Counted from the stretch's first letter, positions 55,319 through 64,000 are shown. The stretch is 64,000 bases of DNA from Prevotella sp. oral taxon 299 str. F0039 (GCF_000163055.2 NC_022111.1:806001-870000); one strand, 5' to 3'. A program made the numbers and translations. Notes: generated by a model from the sequence alone, not told the origin.

Positions 55319-56872
55319 TTACATTGGCATACAACCATGTTTCTTAGCTGGCAATGATTGACGTTTATTTGCCAATTGAGCCAAACCTCTACAAATACGG
55401 AAACGTGTATTGCGTGGTTCAATCACATCGTCAATATAGCCATATTGTGCTGCTTGATAAGGATTAGCAAACATTTCTGTATATTCTTCTTCCTTTTCTG
55501 CAAGGAAAGAACGTGGATCTTCGTGTGTCTTAGCTTCTTTTGCATAAAGAACTGCAACCGCTCCACCTGCTCCCATCACTGCGATTTCAGCAGAGGGCCA
55601 TGCGAAGTTTAAGTCTGAACGTAATTGTTTACAACCCATCACGATATGAGAACCACCATAACTCTTACGTAAGTTTATCGTAATTTTAGGCACAGTAGCT
55701 TCTCCATAAGCATAAAGAAGTTGCGCACCATGAAGAATTACAGCGTTATATTCTTGTCCTGTTCCAGGTAAGAATCCAGGAACGTCAACTAAAGACACAA
55801 TTGGAATATTAAAAGCGTCACAGAAACGAACGAAACGAGCACCCTTTCTAGAAGCATTTACATCAAGAACACCTGCATAAGCAGAAGGTTGATTCGCAAC
55901 GATACCAACGCTTTGTCCATTGAAACGTGCAAAACCTGTAATGATGTTCTTAGCAAATTTAGGTTGAACTTCGAAGAACTCACCATGATCAGTTATCGCA
56001 GTGATAACTTTATACATATCGTATGCTTGGTTAGGATCTTCTGGTAATATTTCATTTAATGAATCTTCCATTCTATTAATTGGGTCATTGCACTCTACTA
56101 CAGGTGCAGTTTCCATATTATTAGAAGGGATATAGCTTAATAATTTCTTAATAAGTGCGATGCCTTCTTCTTCAGTTTTAGCGGTAAAGTGAGTAACACC
56201 ACTCTTTGTTGAGTGTACACTTGCACCACCAAGGCTTTCAGCATCAACATCTTCTCCAGTAACAGTCTTCACCACTTTAGGACCAGTTAAGAACATATAT
56301 GATGTTCCTTCAGTCATAAGAGTAAAGTCTGTAAGAGCTGGTGAGTAAACAGCTCCACCTGCACATGGACCAAAAATTGCGCTGATTTGAGGAATAACAC
56401 CACTAGCAAGAATGTTTCTTTCAAAGATTTCACCATAACCTGCAAGCGCACAAATACCTTCTTGAATACGAGCACCACCCGAGTCGTTTACACAAATCAT
56501 AGGAGCTCCGTTCTGCATAGCCATATCCATAACCTTACAGATCTTTTGAGACATTGTTTCAGACAATGATCCGCCATTCACAGTAAAGTCTTGTGCATAT
56601 ACATAAACAAGCCTTCCATCTATAGTTGCACTACCAGCAACAACGCCATCTCCTAAGAATTGTTTCTTTTCCATGCCGAAGTTATGGCTACGATGAAGCT
56701 TAAACATATCGTATTCTTCAAAAGAACCCTCGTCAACCAACATGTCAATTCTTTCACGAGCGGTATATTTACCACGTTCATGTTGTTTTTCTATGGCCTT
56801 TTCGCCACCTCCGAGACGAGCTTTTTCACGCTTTGCGATAAGCTCTTTGATCTTTTCTAATTGTCTACTCAT
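55319..56872 (-). CDS. mmdA: Acyl-CoA carboxyltransferase subunit (methylmalonyl-CoA decarboxylase alpha / propionyl-CoA carboxylase beta)
   Basis: The 517-residue carboxyltransferase has FTVNGGSLSETMSQKICKVM, CVNDSGGARIQEGICALAGY (first oxyanion region) and SLVDVPGFLPGTGQEYNAVI with ILHGAQLLYAYGEATVPKI. WPSAEIAVMGAGGAVAVLYA follows near the C-terminus. It moves CO2 between biotin and propionyl/methylmalonyl-CoA, the last part of the succinate-to-propionate route. Neither a biotin carboxylase nor the Na+-pumping beta subunit (OadB/MmdB) is in the window, so decarboxylase versus carboxylase cannot be decided here. Confidence 0.92.
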   Translation of the reverse strand: MSRQLEKIKELIAKREKARLGGGEKAIEKQHERGKYTARERIDMLVDEGSFEEYDMFKLHRSHNFGMEKKQFLGDGVVAGSATIDGRLVYVYAQDFTVNGGSLSETMSQKICKVMDMAMQNGAPMICVNDSGGARIQEGICALAGYGEIFERNILASGVIPQISAIFGPCAGGAVYSPALTDFTLMTEGTSYMFLTGPKVVKTVTGEDVDAESLGGASVHSTKSGVTHFTAKTEEEGIALIKKLLSYIPSNNMETAPVVECNDPINRMEDSLNEILPEDPNQAYDMYKVITAITDHGEFFEVQPKFAKNIITGFARFNGQSVGIVANQPSAYAGVLDVNASRKGARFVRFCDAFNIPIVSLVDVPGFLPGTGQEYNAVILHGAQLLYAYGEATVPKITINLRKSYGGSHIVMGCKQLRSDLNFAWPSAEIAVMGAGGAVAVLYAKEAKTHEDPRSFLAEKEEEYTEMFANPYQAAQYGYIDDVIEPRNTRFRICRGLAQLANKRQSLPAKKHGCMPM

Positions 56873-56911
56873 GATTATTTATGTTTCAATTATAATTCTT
56901 TATATACATTG

Positions 56912-56919
56912 CAAAGATA
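56912..56919 (-). promoter_or_regulatory. Promoter -7 box for the carboxylase operon
   Basis: On the minus strand it reads TATCTTTG, 40 nt before the mmdA ATG. Confidence 0.55.
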
Positions 56920-57033
56920 ATAAATATTCCTTATATCACCACAAAAAGGTATCCAAAAGTAATATTCATAAGGAATGAATAATTATTTTTATAAAAAAGG
57001 TTGCATTTATTTTGCTATTAAACAAAAAAAGAA

Positions 57034-57041
57034 TATCTTTG
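57034..57041 (+). promoter_or_regulatory. Promoter -7 box for the tRNA-Lys pair
   Basis: TATCTTTG lies 38 nt before the first tRNA gene. Confidence 0.6.
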
Positions 57042-57078
57042 CACAGCTATTAAGAAATGGCGTAATAATTGAATGTAT

Positions 57079-57151
57079 GCACCCTTAGCTCAGTTGGTAG
57101 AGCAACTGACTCTTAATCAGTGGGTCTAGGGTTCGAATCCCTAAGGGTGTA
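57079..57151 (+). tRNA. tRNA-Lys (anticodon CTT), copy 1
   Basis: The 73-nt cloverleaf has acceptor GCACCCT/AGGGTGT (with a G-U pair at the end), D arm GCTCAGTTGGTAGAGC, anticodon stem ACTGA/TCAGT with loop CTCTTAA (anticodon CTT) and T arm GGGTTCGAATCCC. CCA is not encoded. Confidence 0.95.
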
Positions 57152-57171
57152 CATTTTAATGTTATTCTTAA

Positions 57172-57244
57172 GCACCCTTAGCTCAGTTGGTAGAGCAACT
57201 GACTCTTAATCAGTGGGTCTAGGGTTCGAATCCCTAAGGGTGTA
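57172..57244 (+). tRNA. tRNA-Lys (anticodon CTT), copy 2
   Basis: Identical to the first copy across all 73 nt and separated from it by 20 nt. The pair is likely one transcript ended by the hairpin at 57253-57296. Confidence 0.95.
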
Positions 57245-57252
57245 CATAAAAT

Positions 57253-57296
57253 AAAAAAATGTAAGAGAGTATCTAGAACTTCTCTTACATTTTTTA
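57253..57296 (+). terminator. Rho-independent terminator of the tRNA pair
   Basis: ATGTAAGAGA (57259-57268) pairs perfectly with TCTCTTACAT (57281-57290) and is followed by T residues. Confidence 0.85.
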
Positions 57297-57330
57297 TTTT
57301 ATATAAACACAAAGGATTTTATGGGGACGT

Positions 57331-57413
57331 ATTCTAAAAAGTGTGTAAGCCCATATTTTCTTTTCTTGGTATAAGTAAGAATAACATAAGAATAGACTTA
57401 CACACTTGTAGGA
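57331..57413. mobile_element. Small MITE-like element with 11-bp terminal inverted repeats
   Basis: AAGTGTGTAAG at 57339-57349 is the exact reverse complement of CTTACACACTT at 57397-57407, with 47 nt between. The left end extends as ATTCTAAAAAGTGTGTAAG, shared in part with the sequence at 48412-48431. No coding capacity. It may be a non-autonomous relative of an IS256-like element. Confidence 0.5.
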
Positions 57414-57426
57414 TATTACACCTTCT

Positions 57427-59076
57427 TTAATATTCAGCTGGACATTCATATTTGCCACCTGTTTCTTTTATAAGTTTGCGTGCAAAGGTATTTGAAAAGC
57501 CTGGACGTTTAACCGCTGCCCCTGTCCCCTCTGGTGTTCTTACAAATGCTCCGTTCTTCTCGGGCTTAACTGTCATATCGTTAAACTTCACAATTAGACG
57601 AACAGCAAGATCTTTCCAATGGTGCAACATCTGTTGTGCTCTATCATTACTATATTGATTCAACAAGCTAAGAGCCTTCGCTTTATCTGTGTTGTATAAT
57701 GAAACTGCTTGCTTTTCGATAAAAGACTGATTGACAAAATAGCTATTCTCTAAACTATCTCTCACCTCTTTCAAGGTTGAGAACATCTGATTATAACGTG
57801 GATAAACCATATTAGAAACCCAGTTACACACCCAAAAGGCATTCTTATCTGAAAATGTTACAGCATCGGCTCCAGGTGTATTATAACATTCAGGCTGTGT
57901 TATATTACCACAATAAATAGGAGTATATGCGACCATATTACCATCATCATTACCAAACCACAACACTCCGCCAATCTCTCTAGGCAACCATGATCGCAAT
58001 TGAGCAACGTAAGAGAAAGCTGTTTGCTGAGTAGATACAGGACGTTCGTTGAAATAATTCTTTCCATCTACTTTGAAACGTAGAGGAGTTGGACGATAAG
58101 GCATTTCCCAAACACCTGATCCTACACTCGAAGTATCTAGCGCAAGTGGTGTGTTTTCATAGTGATCACGCATACAAGCCATAACATCTTGCACGCTAAC
58201 CTTTTTATTTGGAATAATCCATAGAGGCATATCTTCTGCATCTTTATCTTTTCCTAAAGCCCAAGGAAGATATTTATCAAAGTCATTAGCAAAATGATTA
58301 AAGAAACTCCACACACGAGCATCACAGAAACGACGACCTCCAAAGGTGGGTTTTGCATAAGTATCTCTCCACGAAAAATCTTTATCTTTTCCAGTAAACC
58401 AACCTTTTGAACGTGCAAAAGAAACAACGTCCTTAGAATAAAGCACATTAGCTTTATCAGTCATATTGAACTTTGTTATTCTACTTTGATTGGCATGAGC
58501 ACATATTGCATCATCGGGCACACGCAAAGCTACCCACACGACACCTTTAGACCCTGATCCTTTACCCATCATTTCCATAATCCAAGCTTCGTTTGGATCG
58601 CATATTGTAAAGGTTTCTCCACCGCTATTGTATCCATAAGTTTGTGCTAAAGTGGTCATTATATTAATTGCTTCACGAGCAGTTTTCGAACGTTGAAGAG
58701 CTAAATAGATAAGCGAACCATAATCGAGGATACCTGTTGAGTCTTCCATTTCTTCTCTACCACCATAAGTTGTTTCTGCAATAGAGACTTGAAACTCATT
58801 GATATTACCAATAACATTATAGGTTTGAGAAGCCTCAGGAATTACTCCTTGATATTTATTAGTATCCCAGTTGAATATTTTTCGCATGGTTCCTTTAGGA
58901 TGAATGCCTGCAGGATAATGACATAAATTTATAAACAAGCCATAATCATCGGCATTATAGGTACAAATAACAGAGCCATCGGCACTTGCTTTCTTTCCAA
59001 CAATAAAGTTAGTGCAGGCATTTGCCATATCTACTAACCCTAAGAAAGCTGATAATAGTAATAATTTTTTCAACAT
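57427..59076 (-). CDS. C69 family dipeptidase (PepD-like), secreted
   Basis: The 549-residue protein has a signal peptide (MLKKLLLLSAFLGLVDMANA) whose removal exposes Cys, the N-terminal nucleophile, in CTNFIVGKKASADGSVICTYN. This is the Ntn-hydrolase arrangement of peptidase family C69/U34. EVSIAETTYGG-like QVSIAETTYGGREEM and SGGETFTICDPNEAWIMEM are family segments. It would degrade dipeptides in the periplasm, which fits an amino-acid-fermenting anaerobe. It appears monocistronic. Confidence 0.9.
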   Translation of the reverse strand: MLKKLLLLSAFLGLVDMANACTNFIVGKKASADGSVICTYNADDYGLFINLCHYPAGIHPKGTMRKIFNWDTNKYQGVIPEASQTYNVIGNINEFQVSIAETTYGGREEMEDSTGILDYGSLIYLALQRSKTAREAINIMTTLAQTYGYNSGGETFTICDPNEAWIMEMMGKGSGSKGVVWVALRVPDDAICAHANQSRITKFNMTDKANVLYSKDVVSFARSKGWFTGKDKDFSWRDTYAKPTFGGRRFCDARVWSFFNHFANDFDKYLPWALGKDKDAEDMPLWIIPNKKVSVQDVMACMRDHYENTPLALDTSSVGSGVWEMPYRPTPLRFKVDGKNYFNERPVSTQQTAFSYVAQLRSWLPREIGGVLWFGNDDGNMVAYTPIYCGNITQPECYNTPGADAVTFSDKNAFWVCNWVSNMVYPRYNQMFSTLKEVRDSLENSYFVNQSFIEKQAVSLYNTDKAKALSLLNQYSNDRAQQMLHHWKDLAVRLIVKFNDMTVKPEKNGAFVRTPEGTGAAVKRPGFSNTFARKLIKETGGKYECPAEY

Positions 59077-59285
59077 ATAAAAGGTTTTTAATTTGAAAAC
59101 TACAATATATCTAATATTTCAAATAAGTTTATTTTTATTCTAAGAGCATGTTACAAACAAAAGAAGATAACACACTAATAAAATAAAGTAAGCTAGGATT
59201 AAATACAAAAAGAATATGATATTTATAACAACATCACTTACCATACACTCTAAACATGATAAATATAAGTTCTTTGTGTTATCTA

Positions 59286-60137
59286 CTACTCTTCTCTTCT
59301 AATAGCTAGTGAGTCTTTTTGTACCTCTTGTGAATTCTCTTCTTTTTTATTTTCTTTCTGATGCATACGTATTAAATGGATATCTCTCAATGCCATTAAT
59401 CTCAATGTTGTTGAAGTATAAGCATTGATTTCTGAACCATTGCCAAGGAGGAAGAATCCTTTTATATTCTTGACACCATACTTATTAATGTCAGTAAACT
59501 CCATTGAATAGGAGCTTGACGAACTCATACGAACGGTTTGTGATGCAATACTATCATTATTATATGTTACTGACACCACGCAAACACCATCACGCACTCC
59601 ATCTTGATAAATAAATTGCGCATCAAAAGCAAGTAACAACTTATCCCCTTTATGATAGGTTGAATCTACTTTTAGCGTGAAAGAATAGAGGTTTGTAGGA
59701 GCATAAGGTGTCAGAACTATACCTTTGTCTGCTTGCCACACGTTGGTTGTATCTCCATTGGCACTATTAAACGCAGAATTGGCAAGGTTCCCTATTGCAG
59801 AGCCATTTGCTTTTGCTTCGGAAGAAAATCGTTCTGAGATATGCTCGTATATCTTTTTTAATTCATCAGCATGGCGAAGATAATACACCATAGATGAATC
59901 AAACTCAGCTGAAGTAACGTTATGCTTCTTAAGAATATTGTTCTTATAATAGTAAAGGGCAGTAGTGTCGTTTTTAAGCGATGTGATTCCTTCTGCTAAG
60001 TGATACTCATAAAGAATATCTCCAAGCTCTGAAGGTTGAATATAACGATTAGGTACACCTGGTTTGCATGTCACAAACAAGATTAAAGATATACTCATTA
60101 TCTGTAATAATGCAAGATGTCTCTTTATAAATACCAT
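59286..60137 (-). CDS. DUF4296 lipoprotein
   Basis: The protein has a lipoprotein signal ending LFVTCKPG, then the DUF4296 domain: YIQPSELGDILYEYHLAEGI, LKKHNVTSAEFDSSMVYYLR and HADELKKIYEHISERF. A C-terminal beta domain of about 130 residues and a charged tail follow. The ATG at 60137 (MVFIKRHLAL) is preferred over a TTG at 60161 and gives 283 residues. DUF4296 genes regularly follow lspA in Bacteroidales, as here (23 nt or more). The function is unknown, but the position suggests envelope biogenesis. Confidence 0.82.
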   Translation of the reverse strand: MVFIKRHLALLQIMSISLILFVTCKPGVPNRYIQPSELGDILYEYHLAEGITSLKNDTTALYYYKNNILKKHNVTSAEFDSSMVYYLRHADELKKIYEHISERFSSEAKANGSAIGNLANSAFNSANGDTTNVWQADKGIVLTPYAPTNLYSFTLKVDSTYHKGDKLLLAFDAQFIYQDGVRDGVCVVSVTYNNDSIASQTVRMSSSSSYSMEFTDINKYGVKNIKGFFLLGNGSEINAYTSTTLRLMALRDIHLIRMHQKENKKEENSQEVQKDSLAIRREE

Positions 60138-60184
60138 TATACCTACGATCAAAAACAACAATAAATAAACTAACTAATACTTAC

Positions 60185-60859
60185 TTAATTTTCCTCTTTC
60201 TCTTTTGATTTCTTTGAGAAGAAATTAAGACTTAAGCTTTCCATCTCTTTTCTATAAAAAAGAATGAGCAGAACAACTCCACAGCTAATTGCAGCATCTG
60301 CAAAGTTAAAAACAGGAGAGAAGAATATAAACTCATGTCCTCCCCACACTGGAACCCATCCTGGCCAAGTGGTCACTATTAAAGGGAAATAGAACATATC
60401 CACAACTTTTCCTTCTAGAAAACCTGCATAGCCTGTTCCAAAAGGAACGAGTTCTGATACATTAAAGGGAGTTGATGCATTAAAAATCAAACCATAAAAC
60501 ATCGAATCTATCATGTTACCTATTGCTCCTGATAGCACTAATGCAAGACAAGCAACATAACCTTTACGATGAGTTGTTTTGGTTATTTTACGAACATAAG
60601 ATCCTATTGCGGTGATGGCAATAAGTCTAAAAATGCTAAGTACAATCTTATTGATAAACGTCATGCCATAAGCCATACCGTTATTTTCAATAAATGTAAT
60701 CTTAAACCACGATGTAATGGGTATTGATTCACCTAAAGACATCGTAGACTTAACCTCAAACTTTATAATTTGATCAACGATTAGTATGGCCAAAACAATA
60801 AACCATACTAATCGTAAACCCGTGACATTCTTTAAAATATTTTTCACCTTGTGCTTCAA
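60185..60859 (-). CDS. lspA: Lipoprotein signal peptidase (signal peptidase II)
   Basis: The 224-residue inner-membrane aspartyl protease has four main membrane segments. The two catalytic Asp motifs are GAIGNMIDSMFYG and FNFADAAISCG, with VVDMFYFPLIV before the second and the substrate Asn in ENNGMAYGM. It is longer than the E. coli enzyme (164) because of an insertion around residues 120-160, common in this group. It cleaves signal peptides from prolipoproteins. It starts 3 nt after the traR-like gene. Confidence 0.95.
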   Translation of the reverse strand: MKHKVKNILKNVTGLRLVWFIVLAILIVDQIIKFEVKSTMSLGESIPITSWFKITFIENNGMAYGMTFINKIVLSIFRLIAITAIGSYVRKITKTTHRKGYVACLALVLSGAIGNMIDSMFYGLIFNASTPFNVSELVPFGTGYAGFLEGKVVDMFYFPLIVTTWPGWVPVWGGHEFIFFSPVFNFADAAISCGVVLLILFYRKEMESLSLNFFSKKSKEKEEN

Positions 60860-60862
60860 TCG

Positions 60863-61243
60863 TTATTTTTTTCTCATTTGCTTTGATGCTACACTCAAAG
60901 TAGCATGAGGCACTGCACGTAAGCGTTCTTTAGGAATTAGCTCACCAGTGATCCTATCTATACCATAAGTTTTATTCTTGATGCGAACTAAAGCTGCCTC
61001 TAATCCTTGAATAAACTTATTCTGTCGATTCGCCATCTCAACCAACTCTTCTTTAGATTGAGTGGTACTTCCCTCTTCTAAAGCTTTGTATTTAGGAGAT
61101 GTATCATCAACATCATTACTATCTGCATTCATTAATTGTCTTATCATCTCATCATAACTCTGACGAGCAATAGCAATTTTTTCATTGATTATAGTGCGGA
61201 ATTCTTCCAACTCTTCATCACTATACTGAGTTTTTATAGTCAT
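60863..61243 (-). CDS. TraR/DksA-family protein without zinc-finger cysteines
   Basis: The 126-residue protein has a long alpha-helical N-terminus (EELEEFRTIINEKIAIARQS) and the C-terminal KNKTYGIDRITGELIPKERL, then RAVPHATLSVASK, which matches the TraR/DksA C-terminal region. The cysteines that bind zinc in DksA are absent, with Asp at the GID position. It sits between ileS and lspA, the usual Bacteroidales order. A role in transcription control at RNA polymerase is inferred from the family. Confidence 0.85.
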   Translation of the reverse strand: MTIKTQYSDEELEEFRTIINEKIAIARQSYDEMIRQLMNADSNDVDDTSPKYKALEEGSTTQSKEELVEMANRQNKFIQGLEAALVRIKNKTYGIDRITGELIPKERLRAVPHATLSVASKQMRKK

Positions 61244-61282
61244 AGATTAATCCTTGTTTTAAAATTTCTAAATTACGTTCTG

Positions 61283-64000
61283 TTATACTTTTTGGATCTT
61301 TATATTAAGCTTAAAGTCATCAAAATCAACTTCTTCACCTTTATTAGTTGCAATTGTAATATTATCAGCTAATACTTGACCTTTGATATATTCTCCATAA
61401 TGCTCAATTGCAGCCTGCATTTTGTCATTTTCTGCAACCATAATATTGATACGATCTGTTATTTCTAGACCATTATCTTTACGCATATTTTGAATACGAT
61501 TAATCAACTCACGAGCCAAACCTTCTTGTAATAATTCTTCGGTTAATTCAACTTCAAGTGCAACTGTTACGTTACCTTCGTTTGCAACTAAACATCCTGG
61601 AATGTCTTCATTAATAATTTCAACATCTTCTTTTTCAAGGATTACCTCTTGTTCAGCAATAATACCAAGAACATAATTTTCCTTTTCTTTCAAGCTACGC
61701 TCTATTTCAATAATATTTTCTTGCGTTAGAGTGTTCACTTTATTAGCTATATCTTTCATTAACTTACCATATTTCTTACCAAGAGTACGGAAGTTACATT
61801 TTATTTTCTTCACTAAAACACCATCAGTCTCAATAAAGTTAAGCTCTTTTACATTTACTTCGTTTTTAACAAGCTCTGCAATTGCCTCAATATGTTTGCG
61901 TTGTTTATCATCAACAGCAGGTACCATTATCTGTTGAAGTGGCTGACGAACTTTGATATTTACCTTTCTTCTAAGAGCTAAGATCATTGAAGTTATCTTT
62001 TGAGCAATACTCATTCGCTCTTCAAGATCATGATCAATATATTCTTCTTTCGCTTCTGGATAATGCGCTAAATGGACAGAGTCGAACGCTTCACGATGTG
62101 TTGCAGACATTAAGTCGCAATATAATCTATCTGCAAAGAACGGCGCAAATGGTGCTAATAGTTTCGAAATAGTTTCCAAACAAGTATAAAGTGTTTGATA
62201 AGCACTTAATTTATCAGTACTCATTTCTTTACCCCAGAAACGTTTTCTGTTCAATCTTACATACCAGTTTGATAAATCATCATTTACAAAAGCATCTATC
62301 AAACGACCAGCCTTAGTAGGACTATATTCTGAAAGTTCCTTATCTACATTGCGAATCAATGTATGTAAGCAAGATAAGATCCATCTATCAATCTCGGGGC
62401 GGTCATTTAATGGAACCTCTTTCTCTGCAAATGAGAATCCATCAACATTAGCATAAAGAGCAAAGAATGAATAAGTGTTATATAAAGTTCCGAAGAATTT
62501 ACGACGAACTTCATCAACCCCTTCTTTATCGAACTTAAGATTATCCCATGGTTCACTATTGGTCATCATGTAGAAACGTACAGAATCTGCTCCATACTTC
62601 TCTATCATATCAAATGGATTCACCACATTACCAACGTGTTTACTCATCTTATTGCCTTTAGAGTCAAGCACAAGACCAGTTGAAATAACATTCTTAAAAG
62701 CAACACTATCGAATATCATTGTTGCAATTGCATGTAGAGTGAAGAACCAACCACGTGTTTGATCTACACCTTCGTTGATAAAGTCTGCAGGGAAAGCAAG
62801 ACCTTTATCTATCATATCTTTATTTTCAAAAGGATAATGCACCTGTGCATAAGGCATAGCACCTGAATCAAACCAAACATCTACAAGGTCGGTTTCACGA
62901 GTCATTGCCTTTCCTTTGCTACTAACAAGAACAATATTATCAACATAAGGACGATGAAGATCTACTTTATCATAATTCTCTTTTGAGTAATCTCCAGGAA
63001 TAAAACCATTATCTTTCAATGGGTTTGAAGACATAAAGCCTACTTTTACTGCCTCTTCGACCTCATTATACAGTTCTTCTAACGAGCCAATGCACTTTTC
63101 TTCACCATCTTCATCTTTCCAAATTGGTAGTGGTGTACCCCAGAAACGAGAACGAGACAAGTTCCAGTCGTTTAGATTTTCAAGCCAATTACCAAATCTT
63201 CCTGTACCAGTTGATTCGGGTTGCCAGTTAATGGTTTTATTCAATTCAAACATTCTGGCTTTCTTTGCAGTACTCTTTATAAACCAACTATCCAATGGGT
63301 AATAAAGAACTGGCTTGTCTGTACGCCAACAATGAGGATAGTTGTGTACATGCTTCTCGATCTTGAACGCAGTTCCTTCTGACTTCATTTCAAGAGCAAT
63401 AATCAAGTTGAGGTCTTCTGCAGCATTTGCAGCTTTCTCATCATATCCGTTTACATTAAATTCTGGAGCATAAGCGTTCTTCACATAATCGCCAGCATGA
63501 TGTTGATAAGCCTCAACATCAATGCATTTAGAAATGAAGTTATCATCTAGTTCATCTACAGTATAATATTTACCTTGTAGATCAACCATAGGACGTGTCT
63601 CGCCTTTCTTATTGATTAAGATAATAGGGGGAATTCCTGCATCATTTGCAACCTTAGCATCATCAGCACCAAAAGTATTCGCTATGTGCACAATACCAGC
63701 ACCATCTTCAGTTGTTACATAGTCTCCAGGAATAACACGGAATGCTTCTTGAGACATTTCAACAAAGCGTTCTTTTCCGTTTTCTGATGTAAATATATTT
63801 TCAGGATGTGCTTCTGCAAAACGAGTAATAAACTCTACAGCATTATTATCTAGCTTTGCACTTGGTTTTACCCATGGCATTAGTTGGTGATAATGTATTC
63901 CAACAAGCTCACTACCCTTATAACTACCAATTACTTTATAAGGAATCACGTTGTCGCCTTGCTTATATTCATTTAGAGGAAGATCTTTTCCCTCCCCACT
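61283..64000 (-). CDS. ileS: Isoleucine-tRNA ligase, 5' end outside window
   Basis: About 905 C-terminal residues are present; the frame runs without a stop through the window edge at 64000, so the GTG at 63949 is not the start. The ATP-binding motif GNKMSKHVGNVVNP is at about 62610-62650. WFDSGAMPYAQVHYPF and GVDQTRGWFFTLH lie before it. Part of the editing domain is at the upstream end (EDGAGIVHIANTFGADDAKV). The C-terminal anticodon-binding and extension domains are complete. The HIGH motif is beyond the window. It charges tRNA-Ile and leads ileS-traR-lspA-DUF4296. Confidence 0.95.
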   Translation of the reverse strand, partial: SGEGKDLPLNEYKQGDNVIPYKVIGSYKGSELVGIHYHQLMPWVKPSAKLDNNAVEFITRFAEAHPENIFTSENGKERFVEMSQEAFRVIPGDYVTTEDGAGIVHIANTFGADDAKVANDAGIPPIILINKKGETRPMVDLQGKYYTVDELDDNFISKCIDVEAYQHHAGDYVKNAYAPEFNVNGYDEKAANAAEDLNLIIALEMKSEGTAFKIEKHVHNYPHCWRTDKPVLYYPLDSWFIKSTAKKARMFELNKTINWQPESTGTGRFGNWLENLNDWNLSRSRFWGTPLPIWKDEDGEEKCIGSLEELYNEVEEAVKVGFMSSNPLKDNGFIPGDYSKENYDKVDLHRPYVDNIVLVSSKGKAMTRETDLVDVWFDSGAMPYAQVHYPFENKDMIDKGLAFPADFINEGVDQTRGWFFTLHAIATMIFDSVAFKNVISTGLVLDSKGNKMSKHVGNVVNPFDMIEKYGADSVRFYMMTNSEPWDNLKFDKEGVDEVRRKFFGTLYNTYSFFALYANVDGFSFAEKEVPLNDRPEIDRWILSCLHTLIRNVDKELSEYSPTKAGRLIDAFVNDDLSNWYVRLNRKRFWGKEMSTDKLSAYQTLYTCLETISKLLAPFAPFFADRLYCDLMSATHREAFDSVHLAHYPEAKEEYIDHDLEERMSIAQKITSMILALRRKVNIKVRQPLQQIMVPAVDDKQRKHIEAIAELVKNEVNVKELNFIETDGVLVKKIKCNFRTLGKKYGKLMKDIANKVNTLTQENIIEIERSLKEKENYVLGIIAEQEVILEKEDVEIINEDIPGCLVANEGNVTVALEVELTEELLQEGLARELINRIQNMRKDNGLEITDRINIMVAENDKMQAAIEHYGEYIKGQVLADNITIATNKGEEVDFDDFKLNIKIQKV

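Noticed and set aside
57079..57413. tRNA pair as the attachment site of an integrated element
   Set aside because: No integrase, no direct repeat of the tRNA 3' end elsewhere in the window, and downstream genes are ordinary chromosomal genes.

Overview
The window looks like a chromosome segment from a Prevotella-like member of the Bacteroidales. The sequence is AT-rich. Upstream regions repeatedly carry the Bacteroidetes -7 promoter motif TAnnTTTG rather than Shine-Dalgarno sites. The gene content is typical of the order: DUF4738, DUF4296, DUF5687 and DUF5074 proteins, an ileS-traR-lspA-DUF4296 block, ftsK followed by a lolA-like gene, a cobalamin-riboswitch-controlled BtuB/BtuG-like locus, and a GDE-GT4-GH57 glycogen trio. 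No species is assigned.

Layout. 1-2.5 kb: a Cys-rich secreted protein, a DUF4738 lipoprotein and a frameshifted family 90 glycosyltransferase. 2.6-10 kb: rlmN-pdxA, divergent from a very large GT2/DUF4922/SpoIID fusion followed by an AmpG-like permease, which suggests envelope or peptidoglycan recycling. 10.1-16.6 kb (minus strand): nucleotide-sugar genes, with manC-gmd-fcl making GDP-L-fucose, plus rfbC, ugd and a second DUF4738 lipoprotein. 17.6-19.4 kb: a membrane-anchored MutS-like ATPase. 19.5-25 kb (minus): vitamin B12 uptake behind a cobalamin riboswitch (BtuB-, BtuG-, BtuF- and BtuC-like, with no BtuD ATPase in the window). 25-33 kb: acid phosphatase, thioesterase, DUF190 protein, and an nhaD-GNAT-TPR-TPR-DbpA-like helicase series. 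33.3-39.4 kb: an AddA/AddB-like recombination helicase-nuclease pair. 39.5-48.2 kb: a 3'-5' exonuclease, ftsK (frameshifted in a T tract), lolA-like, DUF5687, rlmD, asparaginase and rubrerythrin. 48.8-54.4 kb: an ECF sigma factor and glycogen metabolism. 54.6-56.9 kb: a biotin-dependent acyl-CoA carboxylase/decarboxylase operon that includes a 53-residue subunit. 57.1-57.2 kb: two identical tRNA-Lys(CTT) genes. 57.4-64 kb: a C69 dipeptidase and the DUF4296-lspA-traR-ileS block, with ileS cut off by the window end.

Main leads. (1) A family of intergenic arrays with an exact 22-nt period occurs at three places (13.66, 17.40 and 33.07 kb). Each has about four 15-nt near-palindromic units (consensus AAAAnCnATGCTTTT) separated by 7-nt variable spacers. 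(2) The GT2-DUF4922-SpoIID fusion is paired with AmpG. (3) Two genes, a GT90 and ftsK, are interrupted exactly at poly-T tracts (T8 and T7). This is either base-calling error or real slippage, and in ftsK a U_UUU_UUG site is compatible with programmed -1 frameshifting. I see no CRISPR array, prophage, integrase, intact insertion sequence or recognisable defence system.
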